From Oscillospiraceae bacterium (lineage in GTDB: Bacteria; Bacillota; Clostridia; Oscillospirales; Ruminococcaceae), in NCBI GenBank assembly GCA_031267245.1, contig JAIRZL010000018.1, positions 1 through 32,420 on the forward strand: a DNA stretch of 32,420 nt, in the 5' to 3' direction. This document shows positions 17,259 to 26,136 of the stretch, one piece after another (the first letter of the stretch is position 1; each line of letters starts with the position of its first letter). Position numbers and translations under genes: made by a program. Below the pieces are notes generated by a model that was not told where the DNA came from, made no database searches, and saw nothing but the letters and a program-made list of their open reading frames with translations.

Positions 17259-17804
17259 GTGTCACGTATCGGAAATTTGCCGATTCCAGTTCCGGAGGGT
17301 GTTGCGGTTGCAATTCGTGGCTGTTCGGTTTTTGTTGAGGGGCCTAAAGGGAGCCTGAGTTGGGATTTTGTTGCCGACATGCAGGTTGAGCTTGTTGATA
17401 ATGTGGTTGTGGTGAAGCGCCCGTCTGATCAAAAAAAACATAAGAGTTTGCATGGCCTTACGAGGACTTATATTGCAAATATGGTCGAGGGTGTTACTAA
17501 GGGGTTCTCAAAAGAACTTGAAGTTAATGGCGTTGGGTACCGTGCCAGCAAACAAGGTAAGAATTTGGTTATGATTTTGGGTTATTCGCACCAGGTCACG
17601 ATGCCGGAGGTGGATGGGATCACAGTCGAGGTGCCCAATCAGAACAAGATCATCGTTTATGGAATTGACAAGCAGAAGGTTGGGCAATTTGCCGCAGATG
17701 TGAGATGCAAGCGGCCGCCAGAACCATACAAGGGGAAGGGAATTAAATATGTTGGCGAGGTGATCCGGCGTAAGGCCGGGAAGGCTGGCCAGGGTAAAAA
17801 ATAA
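17259..17804 (+). CDS. rplF: 50S ribosomal protein L6
   Basis: L6 lies near the sarcin-ricin loop and factor-binding site. 181 aa from GTG 17259 after [20 protein letters not shown] starts the first of its two similar domains. The C-terminal signature [29 protein letters not shown] is complete. Confidence 0.98.
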   Translation: MSRIGNLPIPVPEGVAVAIRGCSVFVEGPKGSLSWDFVADMQVELVDNVVVVKRPSDQKKHKSLHGLTRTYIANMVEGVTKGFSKELEVNGVGYRASKQGKNLVMILGYSHQVTMPEVDGITVEVPNQNKIIVYGIDKQKVGQFAADVRCKRPPEPYKGKGIKYVGEVIRRKAGKAGQGKK

Positions 17805-17818
17805 AGGGGTGTTGGATT

Positions 17819-18169
17819 GTGTTGAAAACTATTGCTGCACGACAGAAAAGGCACTTCGTTGTGCGCAAGAGAATTTCTGGGACAAAAGAGCGGCCGCGGC
17901 TCTGCGTGTTTCGCTCTGCCAGACATATTTATGCGCAGCTTATTGATGATGTTGCTGGTGTTACGTGTGTTAGTGCGTCCACACAAGAGAAAGATTTTAG
18001 TGGGTTTGGCGGCAACAAAAAAGCGGCGCATTCGGTGGGTTTGGTGATTGCTGCAAAGGCGCGCGCGGCTGGCATTTCTAAAGTGGTTTTTGATCGGGGG
18101 GGCTATAAGTATCATGGGCGTGTCCAAGAATTGGCAGATGGCGCGCGTGCAGGTGGGCTGGTGTTTTAA
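17819..18169 (+). CDS. rplR: 50S ribosomal protein L18
   Basis: L18 binds 5S rRNA with L5. 116 aa from GTG 17819. [35 protein letters not shown] and the C-terminal [26 protein letters not shown] are typical. It is followed by an unusual 199-nt spacer before rpsE. Confidence 0.97.
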   Translation: MLKTIAARQKRHFVVRKRISGTKERPRLCVFRSARHIYAQLIDDVAGVTCVSASTQEKDFSGFGGNKKAAHSVGLVIAAKARAAGISKVVFDRGGYKYHGRVQELADGARAGGLVF

Positions 18170-18368
18170 CTGGTGGGTAGATGGTTCTGTTGGTTTATGT
18201 CTTTTGAGTGAGCCATTGTGTGAGGAGTTGGCGCTAGGGGTGCGCAATCCAACAAGGTTAGCGTGTTGGGAGACGATGTTGTTCCATTTGTTGGTGAATT
18301 TTTTATGTGGTTGGCTGATCGGTGTAAGATATAAGCTGTGAAGTATGGAAGGCGGAGGTGCGCGTTTT
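18170..18368 (+). other. Spacer between rplR and rpsE
   Basis: 199 nt in a position where most bacteria have a few nucleotides. It is G/T-rich. The ORF 18048-18341 crossing it is a shadow of rplR. I see no good promoter, hairpin or gene remnant. Confidence 0.35.
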
Positions 18369-18860
18369 TTGATAGAGCTGGATTTGGAAACAGTTGATAT
18401 GAAATCATTGAAAGAAAAGGTTGTTTCTGTGAACCGCGTTGCGAAAACGGTTAAGGGCGGTAGGATCTTTAAGTTTGCTGCCCTTGTTGTGGTAGGAGAT
18501 GGCGCTGGTGTTGTTGGCTTTGGCACGGGCAAAGCCGCTGAAGTGCCTGAAGCGGTTAGAAAGGCAATACAAGACGCTAAAAAGAATTTGATTCGCGTGT
18601 CTTTGTGCGGCGGAACGATTCCGCATGAGATTATTGGCATGTTTGGTGCTGCCAAGGTCATTATGAAGCCGGCGAGAGAGGGGACGGGCGTGGTTGCTGG
18701 CGGTCCGGCGCGGGCGGTTATGGAGGTTGGAGGTATAAAGGATATTAGGACGAAATCGATTCGAACGAATAATCCAAATAATGTTGTTCGGGCGATCTTT
18801 TTGGGTTTTCGTGCCTTGCGCAATCGTGAAGAAGTGTTTGAATTGCGGCGCTCGAAGTGA
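18369..18860 (+). CDS. rpsE: 30S ribosomal protein S5
   Basis: S5 is needed for decoding accuracy and 30S assembly. 163 aa from TTG 18369. GGAGGTG (18354-18360) lies 8 nt before that codon, whereas the ATG at 18345 used by the ORF track has no good site; the ATG remains an alternative that would add eight residues. [30 protein letters not shown] and [22 protein letters not shown] are diagnostic. Confidence 0.96.
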   Translation: MIELDLETVDMKSLKEKVVSVNRVAKTVKGGRIFKFAALVVVGDGAGVVGFGTGKAAEVPEAVRKAIQDAKKNLIRVSLCGGTIPHEIIGMFGAAKVIMKPAREGTGVVAGGPARAVMEVGGIKDIRTKSIRTNNPNNVVRAIFLGFRALRNREEVFELRRSK

Positions 18861-18871
18861 GGGATGATACT

Positions 18872-19078
18872 ATGCCACAGAAAAGAAATGTAGCCGAGCC
18901 AGCACAGGTCCGGATCCGATTGGTGAAGAGCTTGATTGGACGCAAAAAAAGCCATATTGCTGCAGTGCATTCTTTGGGATTGCGTCGGATTGGGAAAGAA
19001 GCGACCCATAGCGATAGTGCTGCGTTGCAGGGGAAGCTTGCGAAGATTGCGTACCTGATTGCCATATGCAAGGCTTAA
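18872..19078 (+). CDS. rpmD: 50S ribosomal protein L30, first copy
   Basis: Small 50S protein, 68 aa from ATG 18872 with GAGGGATG just upstream. The family core is complete: a first strand [12 protein letters not shown], then [31 protein letters not shown]. Both ends look like a normal L30, so this is probably the functional copy. It is followed at once by a near-copy overlapping its last 13 nt, and lies within a 136-nt direct repeat. Confidence 0.9.
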   Translation: MPQKRNVAEPAQVRIRLVKSLIGRKKSHIAAVHSLGLRRIGKEATHSDSAALQGKLAKIAYLIAICKA

Positions 19079-19249
19079 TTGCTGGGAGTTACCCTGGTCT
19101 CGGAGCCCTTGGGCGATTGGTGAAGAGCTTGATTGGGCGAAAAGAAAGCTATATTGCGGCAGCGCATTCTTTGGGATTGCGTCGGATTGGGAAAGAAGCG
19201 ATCCATAGCGATAGTGCTGCGTTGCAGGGGAAGCTTGCGAAGATTGCGT
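18917..19249 (+). repeat. Tandem 136-nt direct repeat covering the rpmD core
   Basis: Units 18917-19052 and 19114-19249 are offset by 197 nt, align without gaps and differ at about 7 of 136 positions (about 95% identity). Five of the differences are transitions. Sequence immediately outside the units is only weakly similar on the left side and different on the right. Confidence 0.9.
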
Positions 19250-19290
19250 GGATGCAAACACTGATGAAAAGGAGGGAGATGGCCAGATGA
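19066..19290 (+). CDS. rpmD: Second, altered copy of L30
   Basis: 74-aa frame repeating the core [44 protein letters not shown] of the first copy with four amino-acid changes. Its ends differ: the N terminus ([16 protein letters not shown]) lacks the normal first strand, and the C terminus [13 protein letters not shown] is unrelated to L30. No good ribosome binding site precedes ATG 19066, which lies inside the end of copy one. The stop forms an ATGA overlap with rplO, so translation through it could couple rplO. It may be a redundant or decaying duplicate; expression is uncertain. Confidence 0.6.
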   Translation: MQGLIAGSYPGLGALGRLVKSLIGRKESYIAAAHSLGLRRIGKEAIHSDSAALQGKLAKIAWMQTLMKRREMAR

Positions 19291-19730
19291 ACTTGCATGA
19301 GTTTTCGCCGGCGGCTGGTTCTCGCCGGCAAGCAAAAAGAAAGGGCAGGGGGGCTGCTTCTGGGAATGGCAAAACGGCTGGCAAAGGACACAAAGGACAG
19401 AATGCAAGAACTGGTGGCGGGGTTCGTCCGGGCTTTGAAGGTGGGCAGATGCCTCTTTACAGGAGGTTGCCGAAAAGAGGGTTCACGAATGTCTTTTCTC
19501 GCAAATATGCCGTCTTAAATGTTGCTGATCTTGAGGAACGTTTTAATGATGGCGATACTATTGATAAGCAAAAGATTTTAGAGGTTGGGTTACTTAAAAA
19601 AACACTGTCTGGGATTAAAATTCTGGGGACCGGCGAGATCAGTAAAAAGCTACAGGTTCGGGTTGCTGCGTTTTCTCGTTCTGCCGTGCAAAAGATTGAG
19701 GCAGCTGGCGGCAGAATTGAGGTGGTGTGA
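19287..19730 (+). CDS. rplO: 50S ribosomal protein L15
   Basis: L15 joins late in 50S assembly. 147 aa from ATG 19287 with AAGGAGGGAG upstream; the ORF-track start at 19248 would add unsupported residues. [49 protein letters not shown] is diagnostic. The stop TGA overlaps the secY ATG. Confidence 0.97.
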   Translation: MNLHEFSPAAGSRRQAKRKGRGAASGNGKTAGKGHKGQNARTGGGVRPGFEGGQMPLYRRLPKRGFTNVFSRKYAVLNVADLEERFNDGDTIDKQKILEVGLLKKTLSGIKILGTGEISKKLQVRVAAFSRSAVQKIEAAGGRIEVV

Positions 19731-21031
19731 TGTTTGCCGTTTTGCGGAACATGTTTAAGGTGCCGGATTTGCGGAAGAAATTGTTGTATACTATTTTGAT
19801 AATTTTGATATTTAGGATAGGTTCAACAATCCCTGTGCCATTTTTGCAGTTCGATGTTGTAAAGAGGGTAACGCTAAATCATAATAATTTTTTTAGCTAT
19901 ATCGATGCGTTTACCGGTGGTGCTTTTTCTCGAGTTACGATCTTTTCTATGTCAATTTCTCCGTATATAACCGCGTCGATTGTTATCCAGCTGCTAACTT
20001 TTGGGCTTCCTGCGCTTGAACGCTTGGCGCGCGAAGGGATAGAAGGTCAGAAAAAATTAAGCAAGGCGACCAGGTATTTTACGGTTGTTCTGGGGCTTGT
20101 GCAGGCGATTACCTTTTGGTTCTTGCTTCGCGGTGGCAATATGATGTTTCATGAGCAGGTGTTGGCTTATCGTGGTGGTATTTCTGGGTTCTTTGCGGCG
20201 TGTGTTATTGTTGCCGTGTTTACTGCTGGAAGCGCGCTGGTGATGTGGCTGGGGGAGCGGATTAACGAAAAAGGCATTGGGAACGGGGTTTCTGTTGTTC
20301 TTTTTGCTGGGATTTTGTCACGTGCGCCGTCTGCTGTGGGGAAGGTTTATTCTATGCTTACGGCCGGCATGTCGCAGGCGTGTTTGGGTGTTGTTTTGAT
20401 CTTTTTGTTTGTTTTGATTACCGCTTTCACCGTATTTATGACCATTGCCGAGCGTCGAATACCCATTCAGTATGCGCAAAGGTTGGTTGGGAGGCGGATG
20501 TATGGCGGCCAGAATTCACATATTCCAATAAAGGTTAATATAGCTGGTGTTATGCCAATTATTTTTGCGTCTTCATTCTTGGCTTTTTTTAGCTTAATAA
20601 AAGCATTTTTTGATGTGGAAGAGAAGATGTGGCTCGGAAAAGTATTGGGTTTGCTGGAGCACGGAACGGTGATTTATTCTGTTCTTTATTTCTTTTTAAT
20701 CATTGGTTTTAATTATTTTTATGTTTCCATGCAATACAATCCGATCGAAATAGCAAATAATTTAAGAAAAAATAACGGCACCATCCCGGGAATACGGCCT
20801 GGTGCGCAAACTGCCGAGTTTTTGACTAAAGTCATGTCTAAAATAAATCTTGTTGGCGCTCTTTTTCTCGGCTTTATTGCAATTTTGCCAATGGTAATTG
20901 GTGTTTTGTTGAATGTTAATATTGCCCTTGGAGGAACGACTACGCTTATAGTTATTGGTGTTGCTCTTGACACAATGAAGCAGATTGAGTCGATGACAAT
21001 GATGAAACAATATAAAGGTTTTTTGGAGTGA
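19730..21031 (+). CDS. secY: Preprotein translocase subunit SecY
   Basis: Central channel of the Sec machinery in the cytoplasmic membrane. 433 aa with ten hydrophobic segments expected for SecY. Recognisable parts are FRIGSTIPVPFL at the start of helix 1, ALERLAREG after helix 2, GERINEKGIGNGVS in the middle, RRIPIQYAQR, and NNLRKNNGTIPGIRPG before the last helices. The start is ATG 19730, overlapping the rplO stop, with GAGGTGG upstream. SecG is encoded separately at 26460; secA and secE are not in the window. Confidence 0.98.
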   Translation: MFAVLRNMFKVPDLRKKLLYTILIILIFRIGSTIPVPFLQFDVVKRVTLNHNNFFSYIDAFTGGAFSRVTIFSMSISPYITASIVIQLLTFGLPALERLAREGIEGQKKLSKATRYFTVVLGLVQAITFWFLLRGGNMMFHEQVLAYRGGISGFFAACVIVAVFTAGSALVMWLGERINEKGIGNGVSVVLFAGILSRAPSAVGKVYSMLTAGMSQACLGVVLIFLFVLITAFTVFMTIAERRIPIQYAQRLVGRRMYGGQNSHIPIKVNIAGVMPIIFASSFLAFFSLIKAFFDVEEKMWLGKVLGLLEHGTVIYSVLYFFLIIGFNYFYVSMQYNPIEIANNLRKNNGTIPGIRPGAQTAEFLTKVMSKINLVGALFLGFIAILPMVIGVLLNVNIALGGTTTLIVIGVALDTMKQIESMTMMKQYKGFLE

Positions 21032-21034
21032 TTA

Positions 21035-21673
21035 ATGAATAGCGCGTTTGGGTTTAAAGGTGTGGTTTTGCTGGGTGTTCCTGGGGCGGGGAAGGGCTCT
21101 CAGAGCCGCTTGTTGGCGGATCGGTTTGGCTTGGGTGTGATTTCGACTGGTGACCTTCTTAGGAAAAGGCAGCAAGAGGATGTTGGTAATTTGCGGTTAA
21201 AGGCCGATATGAACAGCGGGCAGCTGATTTCTGATTCTTTTGTGTTCGATTTGGTGCTGGCAGAGTTAAAGAAAAGCGAGTATCAGAATGGGTACGTTTT
21301 GGACGGTGTGCCTCGCACTTTGGAGCAAGCAGAGATGCTTGCAAGCCATGGGGTTGCTGTGGATGTGGTTATTTATTTGGATGCTTCACCGGAACTTGTG
21401 GTTGCTCGGATTTTAAGTAGAAGGATCTGCTGTACTTGCGGTGCGGTTTATAACGTTGGGGAACATTCAATTTGTAGCCGGTGTGATGGGGCGTTGGTGA
21501 GACGGGAAGATGACACCGAAGAGGTGGTGATGGGGCGGCTGAACGTTTACCGCGAGAAAACGGAACTTTTGACAACCTATTACGAGCGAAAAGGTGTGTT
21601 GCGCCGGGTGGATGGCAATCAGCCTATAAGTCAGGTTGCGGCGGCGATCTTTGATGTTCTGGGGTGTTTATAG
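21035..21673 (+). CDS. adk: Adenylate kinase, zinc-lid type
   Basis: Interconverts ATP + AMP and 2 ADP in the cytosol. 212 aa. The P-loop GVPGAGKGSQ is at residues 14-23, after a short N-terminal extension compared with most relatives. STGDLLR and DGVPRTLEQAE form the AMP site; the usual DGFPRT phenylalanine is valine. The lid carries four cysteines, CCTCGAVY and CSRCDG, as in zinc-containing Gram-positive enzymes. GGAGTG precedes the ATG at the end of secY. Confidence 0.97.
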   Translation: MNSAFGFKGVVLLGVPGAGKGSQSRLLADRFGLGVISTGDLLRKRQQEDVGNLRLKADMNSGQLISDSFVFDLVLAELKKSEYQNGYVLDGVPRTLEQAEMLASHGVAVDVVIYLDASPELVVARILSRRICCTCGAVYNVGEHSICSRCDGALVRREDDTEEVVMGRLNVYREKTELLTTYYERKGVLRRVDGNQPISQVAAAIFDVLGCL

Positions 21674-21674
21674 C

Positions 21675-22439
21675 GTGATTATTGTTAAAACGGCAGAAGA
21701 ATTAGAGATCATGAGAGAGGCTTGTGTTATTGGGGCCCGGGCTTTGCGAGTTGCTGGGGAAAGTGTTGAGTCCGGCATGACCACAGCGTACCTTGACAAG
21801 ATAATTTACGATTGTATAACGGATTATGGCGCTGTGCCCTCCTTCCTTAATTATGGTGGGTTCCCTGCAAGTGCGTGTATTTCGATTAATGAAGAGGTTA
21901 TTCATGGGATCCCGTCTGCCAAAAGGACGGTTCAGGATGGCGACATCGTTAGTGTTGATGTTGGAGCGTTTTTTAAAGGGTTTCACAGCGACAATGCGGC
22001 AACATTTATGGTGGGTGAAGTTAGCCAAGAGAATGAGCGTTTGGTGGCCGTTACGCAAGAAAGTCTTGGTTTTGGTGTGAATGCGGCTGTTGTTGGGGCA
22101 ACGATTGGAGATATTTCGTCTGCGATACAAAAGCATGTGGAAGTAAATGGTTTTTCGATTGTGCGTGATTTTGTTGGCCATGGGGTTGGAAGGAATCTGC
22201 ACGAAGAGCCGGCGGTGCCTAATTTTGGCGAAGCTGGCAGTGGTGAGGTTCTTGTTAGCGGCATGACCTTGGCAATAGAGCCCATGGTGGTTCGCGGCCG
22301 CGCTTATGTGAAGGTGCGCGGTGATGGTTGGACTGTGGTGACCCGCGATGGTAGCTGTTCCGCGCATTTTGAGCATACTGTGCTTGTCACAGAAGGAGGA
22401 CCGCAGATACTAACGGAGAGCAATGATGGAAAAAGGTAG
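21675..22439 (+). CDS. map: Methionine aminopeptidase type I
   Basis: Removes the initiator methionine from nascent proteins. 254 aa from GTG 21675, right after the adk stop; the ORF-track start at 21636 lies inside adk. The five metal ligands are visible in VSVDVGAFFKGFHSDNAATF (two Asp), FVGHGVGRNLHEEP (His), AIEPMV (Glu) and HFEHTVLVTEGG (Glu). ALINEEVIHGIP is replaced by SINEEVIHGIPS, which is within family variation. Confidence 0.97.
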   Translation: MIIVKTAEELEIMREACVIGARALRVAGESVESGMTTAYLDKIIYDCITDYGAVPSFLNYGGFPASACISINEEVIHGIPSAKRTVQDGDIVSVDVGAFFKGFHSDNAATFMVGEVSQENERLVAVTQESLGFGVNAAVVGATIGDISSAIQKHVEVNGFSIVRDFVGHGVGRNLHEEPAVPNFGEAGSGEVLVSGMTLAIEPMVVRGRAYVKVRGDGWTVVTRDGSCSAHFEHTVLVTEGGPQILTESNDGKR

Positions 22440-22677
22440 GGTTGTTAAATCGCTTGCTGGGCGTGATAAAGGTGGTTTCTTCGTTGTTGTTCAGTTTGAT
22501 GGTGAGTTTTGTTTTTTGGCAGATGGGAAGTTGCGAAAGTTGGAGTCGCCAAAGAGAAAAAAGTTGAAGCACGTTTGCGTGACGAAGACGGTTTTGGATG
22601 TTGATTGTTTGCTGGGGAATAGAAGATTGTGGGTGGCGCTTCGTGGCCTTTATGGGGAAAAGATCTGTGAAGCTTAA
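22423..22677 (+). CDS. KOW-domain RNA-binding protein (L14e/L6e-like)
   Basis: 84 aa, overlapping the end of map by 17 nt. An N-terminal KOW-like segment, GRVVKSLAGRDKGGFFVVVQFDGEFCFLADGKLRKLESPKRKKLKHV, resembles the small protein commonly found between map and infA in Clostridia. Binding of rRNA is likely from the fold, but its exact role is not established. ACGGAGAG lies just before the two adjacent ATG codons (22423, 22426); either could be used. Confidence 0.85.
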   Translation: MMEKGRVVKSLAGRDKGGFFVVVQFDGEFCFLADGKLRKLESPKRKKLKHVCVTKTVLDVDCLLGNRRLWVALRGLYGEKICEA

Positions 22678-22713
22678 TGTGGTGTGCGTGGTTTGATTTG
22701 GGAGGGGTTATGT

Positions 22714-22932
22714 TTGTCTAAGCAAGACGTTATTGAGGTTGAGGGGAAAGTTCTTGAGACATTACCTAATGCGCAATTTGTTGTGGAACTTGAAAACGGT
22801 CATAAGGTTTTGGCGCATATCTCTGGGAAGTTACGCATGAATTATATTAGGATTCTAACGGGGGACAAGGTGGTTTTGGAACTGTCTCCTTATGATCTTA
22901 CCAGGGGGCGGATAACTTGGCGATCGAAATAG
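22714..22932 (+). CDS. infA: Translation initiation factor IF-1
   Basis: Binds the 30S A site during initiation. 72 aa from TTG 22714, the canonical length; the ORF-track start at 22684 adds ten unsupported residues. GGGAGGGG is 6 nt before the TTG. The OB fold shows [69 protein letters not shown]-type sequence throughout. Confidence 0.97.
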   Translation: MSKQDVIEVEGKVLETLPNAQFVVELENGHKVLAHISGKLRMNYIRILTGDKVVLELSPYDLTRGRITWRSK

Positions 22933-22948
22933 GAGGAGGAGGATCTTT

Positions 22949-23062
22949 ATGAAAGTGCGACCTTCTGTAAAACCAATATGTGTCAAATGTAAGATTATAA
23001 AACGCAAGGGTCGGGTAATGGTGATTTGTGAAAACCCCAAACACAAGCAGCGGCAGGGGTAA
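22949..23062 (+). CDS. rpmJ: 50S ribosomal protein L36
   Basis: 37 aa, too short for the ORF track. [20 protein letters not shown] is followed by [17 protein letters not shown]. The zinc ribbon is intact (Cys11, Cys14, Cys27, His32). AGGAGGAGGAG precedes the ATG. Confidence 0.97.
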   Translation: MKVRPSVKPICVKCKIIKRKGRVMVICENPKHKQRQG

Positions 23063-23077
23063 GAGGAGGTGTTTTGA

Positions 23078-23446
23078 ATGGCTAGGGTAGCTGGTGTTGA
23101 TCTGCCTAACACAAAGAGGATTGAAATAGGTTTAACTTATGTTTATGGAATTGGCAGATCCTTATCAAATGTTATTTTATTGAAGACAGGTGTTAACCCG
23201 GATACGCGTGTTAAGGATGTTGGTGAGGCTGACCTTGGAAAAATAAGAGAGTATATTAGCAAGAACTTGACTGTTGAAGGTGACCTCCGCAGGACAGTTT
23301 CTTTGAATATCAAGCGGTTGCTGGAGATTGGTTGTTATCGCGGTTTGCGGCATAGGCACTCCTTGCCGGTGCGTGGCCAACGGACACGAACAAATGCCAG
23401 AACAGCCAAGGGGCCAAGAAAGACTGTGGCGAACAAGAAGAAGTAA
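23078..23446 (+). CDS. rpsM: 30S ribosomal protein S13
   Basis: S13 is in the 30S head and contacts P-site tRNA and 50S bridges. 122 aa. [26 protein letters not shown] and the basic tail [32 protein letters not shown] are diagnostic. AGAGGAGG lies upstream in the short gap after rpmJ. Confidence 0.98.
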   Translation: MARVAGVDLPNTKRIEIGLTYVYGIGRSLSNVILLKTGVNPDTRVKDVGEADLGKIREYISKNLTVEGDLRRTVSLNIKRLLEIGCYRGLRHRHSLPVRGQRTRTNARTAKGPRKTVANKKK

Positions 23447-23470
23447 AGGTAATTGTGAGGAGGTGTTTTT

Positions 23471-23875
23471 GTGGCAAAAGCTATGGCTAAAAAGAACCTG
23501 CGAGCAAAAAAAACCGCCAAAAGGCGAAATGTTGATCGCGGAACAGCACATATACAATCGACATTTAATAATACAATTGTTAGCCTTACTGATGTTTTGG
23601 GAAATGTGATATCCTGGGCCAGCGCTGGTGCTTTGGGCTTTAAAGGGGCACGCAAGTCGACACCTTTTGCGGCGCAGATGGCAGCGGAGGCTGCGGCAAA
23701 AAGGGCAATGGAATGCGGCTTGAAGGTTGTTGATGTGCTTGTGAAAGGCGCTGGATCTGGGCGAGAAGCGGCGATTCGTGCGTTGCAGGCGGCAGGTTTA
23801 GAGATAAGCGTGATCAAAGATGTTACACCAATTCCTCATAACGGGTGCCGGCCACCAAAAAGAAGGCGTGTTTAA
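23471..23875 (+). CDS. rpsK: 30S ribosomal protein S11
   Basis: S11 lies on the 30S platform. 134 aa from GTG 23471 after [50 protein letters not shown] and the C-terminal [16 protein letters not shown] are diagnostic. Confidence 0.98.
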   Translation: MAKAMAKKNLRAKKTAKRRNVDRGTAHIQSTFNNTIVSLTDVLGNVISWASAGALGFKGARKSTPFAAQMAAEAAAKRAMECGLKVVDVLVKGAGSGREAAIRALQAAGLEISVIKDVTPIPHNGCRPPKRRRV

Positions 23876-23894
23876 TGGAGGTGATTAATTAATA

Positions 23895-24515
23895 ATGGGC
23901 AGGTACATTGGAGCGGTTTGTAAGCGTTGCAGAAGAGAAGCTCAAAAGTTGTTTCTGAAAGGTGATAGGTGCTATTCCCCAAAATGTGCAATTAACCGCC
24001 GGAACAGTTTGCCTGGGCAGCAAAGCAAGAGGCGCAAAAAACAGTCTGAATATGGCTTGCAGCTGCGCGAGAAGCAGAAAACGAAGCGCTTTTATGGTGT
24101 TTTGGAGAAGCAATTTGCTAAATATTTCGAGATGGCTGGGAGGAAGCAGGGCGTAATTGGTGAAAATCTTTTGCGGCTTCTGGAGAGCCGATTAGATAAC
24201 ATTGTTTTTCGTTCTGGGTTCGCTTCATCACGAAAAGAGGCGAAGCAGCTTGTGGTCCATCGGCATTTTACAGTGAATGGCCAAAAAGCTGACAGACCAT
24301 CTATGTTGGTGAAGCCAGGTGATGTGGTTGAGGTTAAACCCAAAAGTGCTAGCAACGCGAAGATGAAGGTTCTGTTGGATGGAAAGCGCATGGTGACGGT
24401 GCCAACATGGATCTCTGTGGAAAATAAAAAGGCAACAATACTGGCGTTGCCAAACCGTGAAGATATTGATTTGGAGGTTACTGAGCAGTTTATTGTGGAG
24501 CTTTATTCTAAATAG
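23895..24515 (+). CDS. rpsD: 30S ribosomal protein S4, zinc-binding form
   Basis: Primary 16S rRNA binder and assembly initiator. 206 aa. The N-terminal domain has four cysteines in CKRCRREAQKLFLKGDRCYSPKC, as in zinc-containing S4 forms. An S4 RNA-binding domain follows (LESRLDNIVFRSGFASSRKEAKQLVVHRHFTVNGQ). Its position between rpsK and rpoA differs from Bacillus, where rpsD stands alone. A spacer of about 230 nt precedes rpoA. Confidence 0.98.
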   Translation: MGRYIGAVCKRCRREAQKLFLKGDRCYSPKCAINRRNSLPGQQSKRRKKQSEYGLQLREKQKTKRFYGVLEKQFAKYFEMAGRKQGVIGENLLRLLESRLDNIVFRSGFASSRKEAKQLVVHRHFTVNGQKADRPSMLVKPGDVVEVKPKSASNAKMKVLLDGKRMVTVPTWISVENKKATILALPNREDIDLEVTEQFIVELYSK

Positions 24516-24742
24516 TTTGTTTTGTCTGCCAATTTCTGGTTGGGAAGTGTTCAGGTGTGGATGTTTCCCTGGCACACACGATCGCTGGAAGTTCGAGCAT
24601 TGTGGCAATTTTTTGTGCAGGAGAATCTTTGTTGGGGGTTTTGTTAAACAGCGGTGTTTTTCGACAGTTCCCTTGTAAGATTCTTTTGGCTTTTGCCTGA
24701 TCGGTGATTGTTTGTGTATGCAATCTAAAGGGAGGGTATCCG
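24516..24742 (+). other. Spacer upstream of rpoA
   Basis: 227 nt from the rpsD stop to the rpoA TTG, long for this junction. It is G/T-rich. A small hairpin ATTG-TGG-CAAT followed by six T (about 24599-24615) is too weak to call a terminator. No convincing promoter was found. Confidence 0.3.
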
Positions 24743-25768
24743 TTGATAGATATAGATAAAACAAACGTTGAAGTGTGCGATGTAAGTGAAGATGGTAGCT
24801 ATGGAAAGGTTATTATTGCGCCTTTGGATCGTGGTTTTGGTTACACATTGGGAAATAGTCTCCGGCGTGTTTTGTTGTCTTCGTTGCGTGGGGCTGCGGT
24901 TACGGCCATTAAAATTGAAGGCGTGCCGCATGAGTTTTCAACGATACAGGGTGTTAAAGAAGATGTGTCAGAGATAATATTGAATGTTAAGAACATGCGT
25001 TTTAAGCTTTATGGAGGTGCGCCCAGAAAGCTTTTTTTGGAGGCGCATGGCAAGTGTAACGTAACTGCTGGTGATATAAAGTATGATCCGGAAATTGATG
25101 TTTTGAATTCTGGCCTGCATATTGCAACCCTTTCTGAAAATGCATCGCTATCGATGGAGCTAATGATCGGGGAAGGCAAGGGGTATTCCCCAGGTGAAAA
25201 GAATAAACAGGATATGCAGTATGATCTTGGTAGTATTGTTATCGACAGTATTTTTACGCCGGTTTGTAAAGTTAATTATTTTGTTGAGAATACCAGGGTT
25301 GGTCAGGTGACAGATTATGACAAGTTGATTCTTGAGCTTTGGACAGACGGAAGTGTTGAGGTGAGGGATGCGGTTTCTTTGGCGTCGAAGACATTAATTG
25401 ACCATTTTGAGCTTTTGTTGGAGCTGTCGAGCTCAATTGGTGGGTCATATAGGAAACGTGGGGATGCGGCGGCGATAGAGCAAGAGCGCTTATATGGTAT
25501 GACATTGGAAGAGATGGATTTGTCTGTTCGCGCGTTTAATTGCCTTAAAAGGGTGGGGATCAGCCACTTGCGAGATCTCCTTAATATGAGCGAAGAAGAT
25601 ATTATGAAGATTAAAAACTTGGGCAAGAAATCATTAACTGAGGTGATTGCCAAGATTAATGCCCTTGGTTTTAGGGTGCTTCCTGATGCAGATGTGCCGC
25701 AGCGAGATTTTGGGCTGGTCGAGGGTCGCGCTGGGGAGGTTAATTCCCCCGAAGGCGTGTTGGATTGA
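24743..25768 (+). CDS. rpoA: DNA-directed RNA polymerase subunit alpha
   Basis: The alpha dimer assembles the polymerase core and contacts UP elements and activators. 341 aa from TTG 24743, with AAAGGGAGGG 7 nt before it; the ORF-track start at 24704 is unsupported. The dimerisation domain has LDRGFGYTLGNSLRRVLLSSLRGAAVTAIKIEGV. The C-terminal domain has LDLSVRAFNCLKRVGISHLRDLL and MKIKNLGKKSLTEVIAKI. A tail of about 25 residues after it makes the protein slightly longer than the usual 315. Confidence 0.98.
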   Translation: MIDIDKTNVEVCDVSEDGSYGKVIIAPLDRGFGYTLGNSLRRVLLSSLRGAAVTAIKIEGVPHEFSTIQGVKEDVSEIILNVKNMRFKLYGGAPRKLFLEAHGKCNVTAGDIKYDPEIDVLNSGLHIATLSENASLSMELMIGEGKGYSPGEKNKQDMQYDLGSIVIDSIFTPVCKVNYFVENTRVGQVTDYDKLILELWTDGSVEVRDAVSLASKTLIDHFELLLELSSSIGGSYRKRGDAAAIEQERLYGMTLEEMDLSVRAFNCLKRVGISHLRDLLNMSEEDIMKIKNLGKKSLTEVIAKINALGFRVLPDADVPQRDFGLVEGRAGEVNSPEGVLD

Positions 25769-25803
25769 GATTGTTTTATTAATCGACAGGAGAGTGATGT
25801 TCT

Positions 25804-26136
25804 GTGCGAAAGCTTGGAAGGACATCGGACCACAGAAAGGCGATGCTTCGAGGCATGGTAACCTTTTTGCTGGAACGTGGCAGACTAGAGACAACGGTAA
25901 CGAGGGCAAAGGAACTCAAAGCTGCGGTGGAGCGCGTAGTTACCATTGGGAAAACCCCTGGCCTTTGCGCAAAGCGGAAGGCGTTCTCTTATATTACAAA
26001 AGAAGAAATTGTGAAGAAGTTGTTTGAAGAGATTGCACCTAAATATGCCGATGTTTGCGGTGGGTGCACAAGAATAACGCGGCTGGGGGCGCGCCGTGGT
26101 GATGCTGCCGAAATGGCGGCGATTGAGTTGATTTGA
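25804..26136 (+). CDS. rplQ: 50S ribosomal protein L17
   Basis: Last gene of the cluster; L17 is on the solvent side near the tunnel exit. 110 aa from GTG 25804. RKLGRTSDHRKAMLRGMVTFLLERGRLETTVTRAKEL is diagnostic and the C-terminal RITRLGARRGDAAEMAAIELI is typical. Its final codons contain the first copy of a short tandem repeat whose second copy forms the downstream hairpin. Confidence 0.97.
   Translation: MRKLGRTSDHRKAMLRGMVTFLLERGRLETTVTRAKELKAAVERVVTIGKTPGLCAKRKAFSYITKEEIVKKLFEEIAPKYADVCGGCTRITRLGARRGDAAEMAAIELI

Noticed and set aside
17657-19393. 578-aa minus-strand ORF opposite rplF-rplO
   Set aside because: It is antisense to several certain ribosomal-protein genes and contains reflections of the rpmD repeat; a long shadow frame, not a gene.
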